NCBI RefSeq assembly: GCF_003589925.1
Contig: NZ_CP032382.1
Location: 4,960,001 to 5,024,000 of the forward strand
Length of the DNA: 64,000 bases
Direction: 5' to 3'
Source of the DNA: Chryseolinea soli
Lineage (GTDB): Bacteria; Bacteroidota; Bacteroidia; Cytophagales; Cyclobacteriaceae
Shown here in pieces: positions 60,875 to 64,000 of the stretch; the stretch's first letter is position 1, and each line of letters starts with the position of its first letter. A model generated the notes under the pieces. It was not told the origin of the DNA and searched no databases. It worked only from the letters and a program-made list of their open reading frames with translations. The translations under genes were made by a program, and so were the position numbers.

Positions 60875-61426
60875 TTATGCTAAGACAGCTTGGTTAGCAG
60901 TTTTCGCGGTTACCGTTACGTCCAGTTCGAAATGATCATAGATCAGGGTGTCGCCCAGGTTCAGAAAGAAGTTTCCGGAGCGGAATTTCATTTCATATTT
61001 GGTGCGGTCGATGACCAGCTTGCCGGAGGCGGTTAACAAGTCGCCATCGGTCTTCACCACAGCATCAAAACCAACGGGGTGCGTGATGCCTTTGATGGTG
61101 AGGTTGCCATTCACATGGTTTCCTGAAGCGGAAACGATCTCCAACACGGCTTCCGGATATTTTTCGGAGGAGAAGAAATCATCCGAAGCAAGGTGGCCGG
61201 CAAACTGCGCGTTGGTGGCGGGATCGGTGATGTCCAGGATCTTAATGGCGGTGGTGTCGACGATGATCTTGCCGCCGGCGACCTTACCATCGTTCAAAAT
61301 AATTTCGCCTTTCTTAATGGCGATGGTGCCGTTGTGTGTACCGGTTACTTTTCTGCCCACCCAGTCGATATTGCTTTGGGGGCCTACGATTTCAAATTTT
61401 TGATTTTTCATTTTTGGTGTCTTCAT
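60875..61426 (-). CDS. YceI-family lipid-binding-like protein, cytoplasmic form
   Basis: About 183 aa from ATG 61426 (a start at 61411 is also possible and would fit a transcription start near 61429). Family blocks: SNIDWVGRKVTGTHNGTIAI, AGHLASDDFFSSEKYPEAVL, GNLTIKGITHPVGFDAVV, RTKYEMKFRSGNFF. YceI proteins are polyisoprenoid-binding lipocalin-like barrels. There is no signal peptide, as in many Bacteroidota members. First gene of an operon with tautomerase, SDR, NTF2-like and nitronate monooxygenase genes, headed by three CRP-like boxes. Confidence 0.9.
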   Translation of the reverse strand: MKTPKMKNQKFEIVGPQSNIDWVGRKVTGTHNGTIAIKKGEIILNDGKVAGGKIIVDTTAIKILDITDPATNAQFAGHLASDDFFSSEKYPEAVLEIVSASGNHVNGNLTIKGITHPVGFDAVVKTDGDLLTASGKLVIDRTKYEMKFRSGNFFLNLGDTLIYDHFELDVTVTAKTANQAVLA

Positions 61427-61466
61427 TGTGACACTCAAAATAACGTAGGATGCCGCCGGGGGTCGC

Positions 61467-61480
61467 GTGACCTAGATCAC
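61467..61480. promoter_or_regulatory. CRP-like box 1 (GTGACCTAGATCAC)
   Basis: Near-palindromic GTGA-N6-TCAC; centre about 44 bp upstream of the predicted yceI transcript start, close to a class II activator position. Confidence 0.6.
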
Positions 61481-61502
61481 TTTCAAAAAAGAAGGGCACT
61501 TA

Positions 61503-61518
61503 TGTGATGTAGATCACA
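61503..61518. promoter_or_regulatory. CRP-like box 2 (TGTGATGTAGATCACA)
   Basis: Exact TGTGA-N6-TCACA, the consensus bound by E. coli CRP. Confidence 0.7.
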
Positions 61519-61525
61519 TCACCGA

Positions 61526-61541
61526 AGTGACGTAGATCACA
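61526..61541. promoter_or_regulatory. CRP-like box 3 (AGTGACGTAGATCACA)
   Basis: GTGA-N6-TCACA, directly after the stop of the Crp-family gene; shares the TAGATCAC core with boxes 1 and 2. Confidence 0.6.
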
Positions 61542-61543
61542 TT

Positions 61544-62116
61544 TCAGGGGTGGTAGAGGCGGCTAAGGGTTTCTCTGGAGACACCCAGGTATGCGGCAAT
61601 CAGGTTTTTAGGGACGATATTATAAAGTTCAGGATACTGTTTTAAAAGTTCCTCGTACCGTTCCTTAACGTTGTTGTTCATCACGGAGAGCAACCGTTTC
61701 TGCGTAGCGAGAAATCCCTTATTGGTTCGCCAGCGAAAGAAGTGCTCTACGCTATGCAGTTCTTTGCATACCTTTTCCCTGTCGGCATTGGAAAGGGAAA
61801 GCACCTGCGCATCGGTGATGCAGTCCAGGTTGATGGTGGCTTTGGTTTGATTATAGAGTGCGTTGAAGTCGGTGGTCCACCACGTGGACATGGCAAACTG
61901 CAGGATGAACATCTTTTGTTCATCGTTGATAAAAAAGGACTTTAAACACCCCGAGACCACAAAGTATTCATGCTCGACGTGATCGCCTTTGCTAATGATG
62001 ACCTGCCCTTTATGAAAACTTTGGCTTTTGAAATGCGAAAAGAAATAATCAAACTGATCATCCGTGAGAATGACCGTTTTGGCAATGTGTGCTTTCAGGA
62101 TTTCTTTGGCGTCCAT
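61544..62116 (-). CDS. Crp/Fnr-family regulator (second), predicted to bind the TGTGA boxes
   Basis: 190 aa from ATG 62116 (MDAKEILKAHIAKTV). cNMP-fold N-terminal domain (GQVIISKGDHVEHEYFVVSG), dimerisation helix, and C-terminal HTH in which AAYLGVSRETLSRLYHP carries Arg, Glu and Arg at the same spacing as the DNA-contact residues of E. coli CRP (SRETVGR). No Fnr-type cysteine cluster. A leader of 15 residues from an upstream ATG is disfavoured. Likely controls itself and the yceI operon via the three boxes. Confidence 0.9.
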   Translation of the reverse strand: MDAKEILKAHIAKTVILTDDQFDYFFSHFKSQSFHKGQVIISKGDHVEHEYFVVSGCLKSFFINDEQKMFILQFAMSTWWTTDFNALYNQTKATINLDCITDAQVLSLSNADREKVCKELHSVEHFFRWRTNKGFLATQKRLLSVMNNNVKERYEELLKQYPELYNIVPKNLIAAYLGVSRETLSRLYHP

Positions 62117-62224
62117 GAGGGTTGTCGCTGACAAAAGTAAACAATTTTTAAAGGTATACATCCTGCGTCGATCGGCCTACAGGGGCGGACGGAATTATCC
62201 ATATGGGGGACACGCTGTCTGGCG

Positions 62225-63034
62225 CTACCGGTTGAGAAGCGTGTTGGGCGGATATCCAAAGTGGTTTTTGAAAGCATGCGAAAAATGGGAGAGGTTCTCA
62301 AAGCCCACTTCAAAATAAACGTCGATGGGTTTTCGCTGTTGTTGGGCGATCTGATAATGCGCCAGCTGCAATCGTTTTTCGGTCAGCCATTTTTGGGGCG
62401 TGGTGTGGTATGTCTTTTTAAAATCCCGCCGGAAGGTGGCCAGGCTGCGGCCCGTGAGATAGCCAAACTTGTCCATGGTCATATTGAACATAAAGTGCCG
62501 CTCCATGAAGTCGGAGAGGTTTATTTTGCCGGGCTCGTCAAAGTCGGCCAGCAATCCATCCACGCTTTTGTCTATCGACCTCAGGATGCTGATGGCTTCT
62601 TCAATTTTAATAGCGGCGATATCGCCGGGCAGGTTTTCGCCAAGATCAAAATAGGGGATGAGCGAGGCGAGGCAGCTCTCCAGCAACGGGTGTTTGGAGA
62701 AGCGATATACTTTTGAGAGCGAGGCTTTTTTTCCAACGGCCTTGCGTTTAGCGTAAAATTCCTTCAGTCGTTCGGTGGTCAAATGCATGGCCACGGCTTT
62801 GTGCGGCAACCCGTCTTTGGGGTAGTTGATGACCGTGGCCAATTGGTGCCGCGGGATCAGGAAGGTATCGCCGGCATTAAAAATATACGTTGCGTCGGCC
62901 AGGATTATTTTTGTTTCACCCGAGATAAACCAAACCAGCATGTGGTGCTCGAACATCACTTCTATTTTGAAAGCCTTGCCGGTATACTCCGACAGCTTGA
63001 TATCGGGCGTGATGTATTTCGTTTCAAAGTCCAT
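62225..63034 (-). CDS. AraC-family transcriptional regulator
   Basis: 269 aa from ATG 63034 (MDFETKYITPDIKL). Cupin-like sensing domain in the first 120 residues (FNAGDTFLIPRHQLATVINY) and a C-terminal double HTH (MTMDKFGYLTGRSLATFRRD, FEVGFENLSHFSHAFKNHFG). Shape follows Bacteroidota AraC regulators of the ChbR/PobR-like group. Neighbour of an SDR gene upstream on the same strand, a likely target. Confidence 0.9.
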   Translation of the reverse strand: MDFETKYITPDIKLSEYTGKAFKIEVMFEHHMLVWFISGETKIILADATYIFNAGDTFLIPRHQLATVINYPKDGLPHKAVAMHLTTERLKEFYAKRKAVGKKASLSKVYRFSKHPLLESCLASLIPYFDLGENLPGDIAAIKIEEAISILRSIDKSVDGLLADFDEPGKINLSDFMERHFMFNMTMDKFGYLTGRSLATFRRDFKKTYHTTPQKWLTEKRLQLAHYQIAQQQRKPIDVYFEVGFENLSHFSHAFKNHFGYPPNTLLNR

Positions 63035-63054
63035 TTTCGAGGGCAATCGGTTCA

Positions 63055-63089
63055 CAAATAAAAGTAAGCCGAATATATGCATTCGGCTT
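63055..63089 (-). terminator. Intrinsic terminator for the leftward SDR gene
   Basis: Perfect 9-bp hairpin AAGCCGAAT / ATTCGGCTT (63066-63074, 63081-63089) followed on the minus strand by ACTTTTATTT. Confidence 0.6.
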
Positions 63090-63117
63090 GAGATCGCGAT
63101 TGAACGGTCAGGATCGC

Positions 63118-64000
63118 TTAGGCCACGGGGAATGAAACGCCTGTCAGGTCTTCGGTGAGCGTCCATAATTTTCGGGCAAGGTCAGCGTCCAGGGAATAGG
63201 GTTTCACACCGCGCAAGGATAAGGGCTCACCATAATTGTGTTCAATATTTCCATTGTCCAGCTCAGCGACGTCTGTGTTCTCGCAATAAACACCACCCAT
63301 ACCGTTCAGGTTTGGGCTGGTCGCGCACCACACGGAGGTAGCGGCGCCCTGCTCGACAGTCTTGAGTTTGGCGGCCACTTCCGGTTTTATATTTCCGGTC
63401 TCATCGTGGGTACCCATTTGCTGAAACAACGCCATGGGAGCAACTCGCCCCAGGTCGGTGCCATTGACAGAACCCGGGTGCACGGAAAAGGCCCGTACCC
63501 CAAACGTCTTGGCACGACGATCCAGTTCGACCGTGAAGAGATTGTTGGCGGTTTTCGATTGTCCATAGCCCTGCAAGGTTTCATATTCCCGTGTCAGGAA
63601 ATTGGGGTCATCAAAATTGAAGGGCGCCATCTGGTGACCAAACGAGGACACATTCACCACCCTGCCACCGTTGGCCTTCTTGAGTGCGGGCCAAAGCCGG
63701 GCGGTTAACTGAAAATGTCCTAAATGATTGGTGGCAAGTTGAGATTCGTAGCCACGTTTATCCCGTTGCAGCGGCACCCACATGATGCCGGCATTGTTGA
63801 TCAGGAGATCCAGTGCGCAACCCAGGGCAAGAAATCTCTTCGCGAAGGAATCGATCGACGCCGGCGTCATTAAGTCCATGGCCTCGACGGTCACATTTTG
63901 AATCCCTTTCAAATTGTTTGCAGCCTTTTGAATGTCGCGGGCCGGTACGATGACCGTTGTGCCTGCGCGGACAAGTGTTTTCACCGTTTCCAAGCCAATG
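63118..64000 (-). CDS. SDR-family oxidoreductase, N-terminus beyond window
   Basis: The frame is open at the right edge (IGLETVKTLVRAG), so the TGxxxGIG loop is mostly outside. Visible: LLINNAGIMWVP, a catalytic YGQSKTANNLF, FSVHPGSVNGTDLG and a WTLTEDLTGVSFPV tail, as in the retinol-dehydrogenase/WWOX-like SDR subgroup (about 294 residues seen). Ends 30 bp before a terminator hairpin. Confidence 0.9.
   Translation of the reverse strand, partial: IGLETVKTLVRAGTTVIVPARDIQKAANNLKGIQNVTVEAMDLMTPASIDSFAKRFLALGCALDLLINNAGIMWVPLQRDKRGYESQLATNHLGHFQLTARLWPALKKANGGRVVNVSSFGHQMAPFNFDDPNFLTREYETLQGYGQSKTANNLFTVELDRRAKTFGVRAFSVHPGSVNGTDLGRVAPMALFQQMGTHDETGNIKPEVAAKLKTVEQGAATSVWCATSPNLNGMGGVYCENTDVAELDNGNIEHNYGEPLSLRGVKPYSLDADLARKLWTLTEDLTGVSFPVA

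Overview
The window looks like chromosome from a member of the Bacteroidota, most likely a Cytophagales relative (Chryseolinea/Ohtaekwangia-like, inferred from gene content). Evidence for this: promoters of the Bacteroidota type (TTTG, about 20 bp, TAnnTTTG), genes mostly without clear Shine-Dalgarno sequences, an ExbB-ExbD-ExbD-TonB cluster, a complex I operon with separate nuoC and nuoD and a very short NuoG, and many secreted TPR and beta-barrel proteins with Bacteroidota-like signal peptides.

Left core region (1-40.7 kb). In order: a truncated TPR-type protein, an outer-membrane-type protein, gyrA with a secreted TPR protein, a ferredoxin-reductase-like flavoprotein, a DedA membrane protein, and a TonB energy-transduction operon (exbB, exbD, exbD, tonB, a small membrane protein, a PstS-like lipoprotein and a TPR protein). 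Then comes the complete 14-gene NADH:quinone oxidoreductase operon nuoA-N (15.2-28.4 kb), interrupted only by a 0.3 kb hairpin-containing gap between nuoE and nuoF. It is followed by a CBS-pair protein with a palindrome over its promoter, a small beta-barrel, a cyclophilin, a small zinc-finger-like protein, a pirin, a 2907-residue GT84/GH94 cyclic beta-1,2-glucan synthase-like enzyme and a stand-alone receiver protein.

Island region (41.0-50.5 kb). tRNA-Ser(GCT) and tRNA-Arg(TCT) flank a four-helix-bundle (IVS-type) protein gene. The last 16 nt of tRNA-Arg recur at 44587-44602, immediately before a strong terminator, and 14 nt of that copy recur again at 50527-50540. This is the signature of a tRNA-targeted, probably tandem, integrated island. 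The first segment (41.6-44.6 kb) is AT-rich and decayed: orphan ORFs, a gene broken by a 14-bp tandem duplication, an SGNH hydrolase tail and a frameshifted ORF pair. The second segment carries HxlR/SDR/SDR, peptidase E, an STM3941-like membrane protein and a PQQ/sorbosone-dehydrogenase-like cytochrome c lipoprotein. I see no integrase.

Right accessory region (50.6-64 kb). Small redox and electrophile-handling enzymes (DoxX, SnoaL/NTF2-like proteins, RibD-C reductase, RidA, OCD/mu-crystallin, OsmC, nitronate monooxygenase, tautomerase, YceI and several SDRs) are interleaved with regulators (two Crp/Fnr, HxlR, AraC). Two regulatory circuits can be read directly. One is a divergent HxlR/SDR pair with two 17-bp palindromes exactly 33 bp apart. 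The other is a Crp-family gene whose recognition helix keeps the E. coli CRP contact residues, next to three TGTGA-N6-TCACA-like boxes ahead of the yceI operon. The window ends inside another SDR gene.
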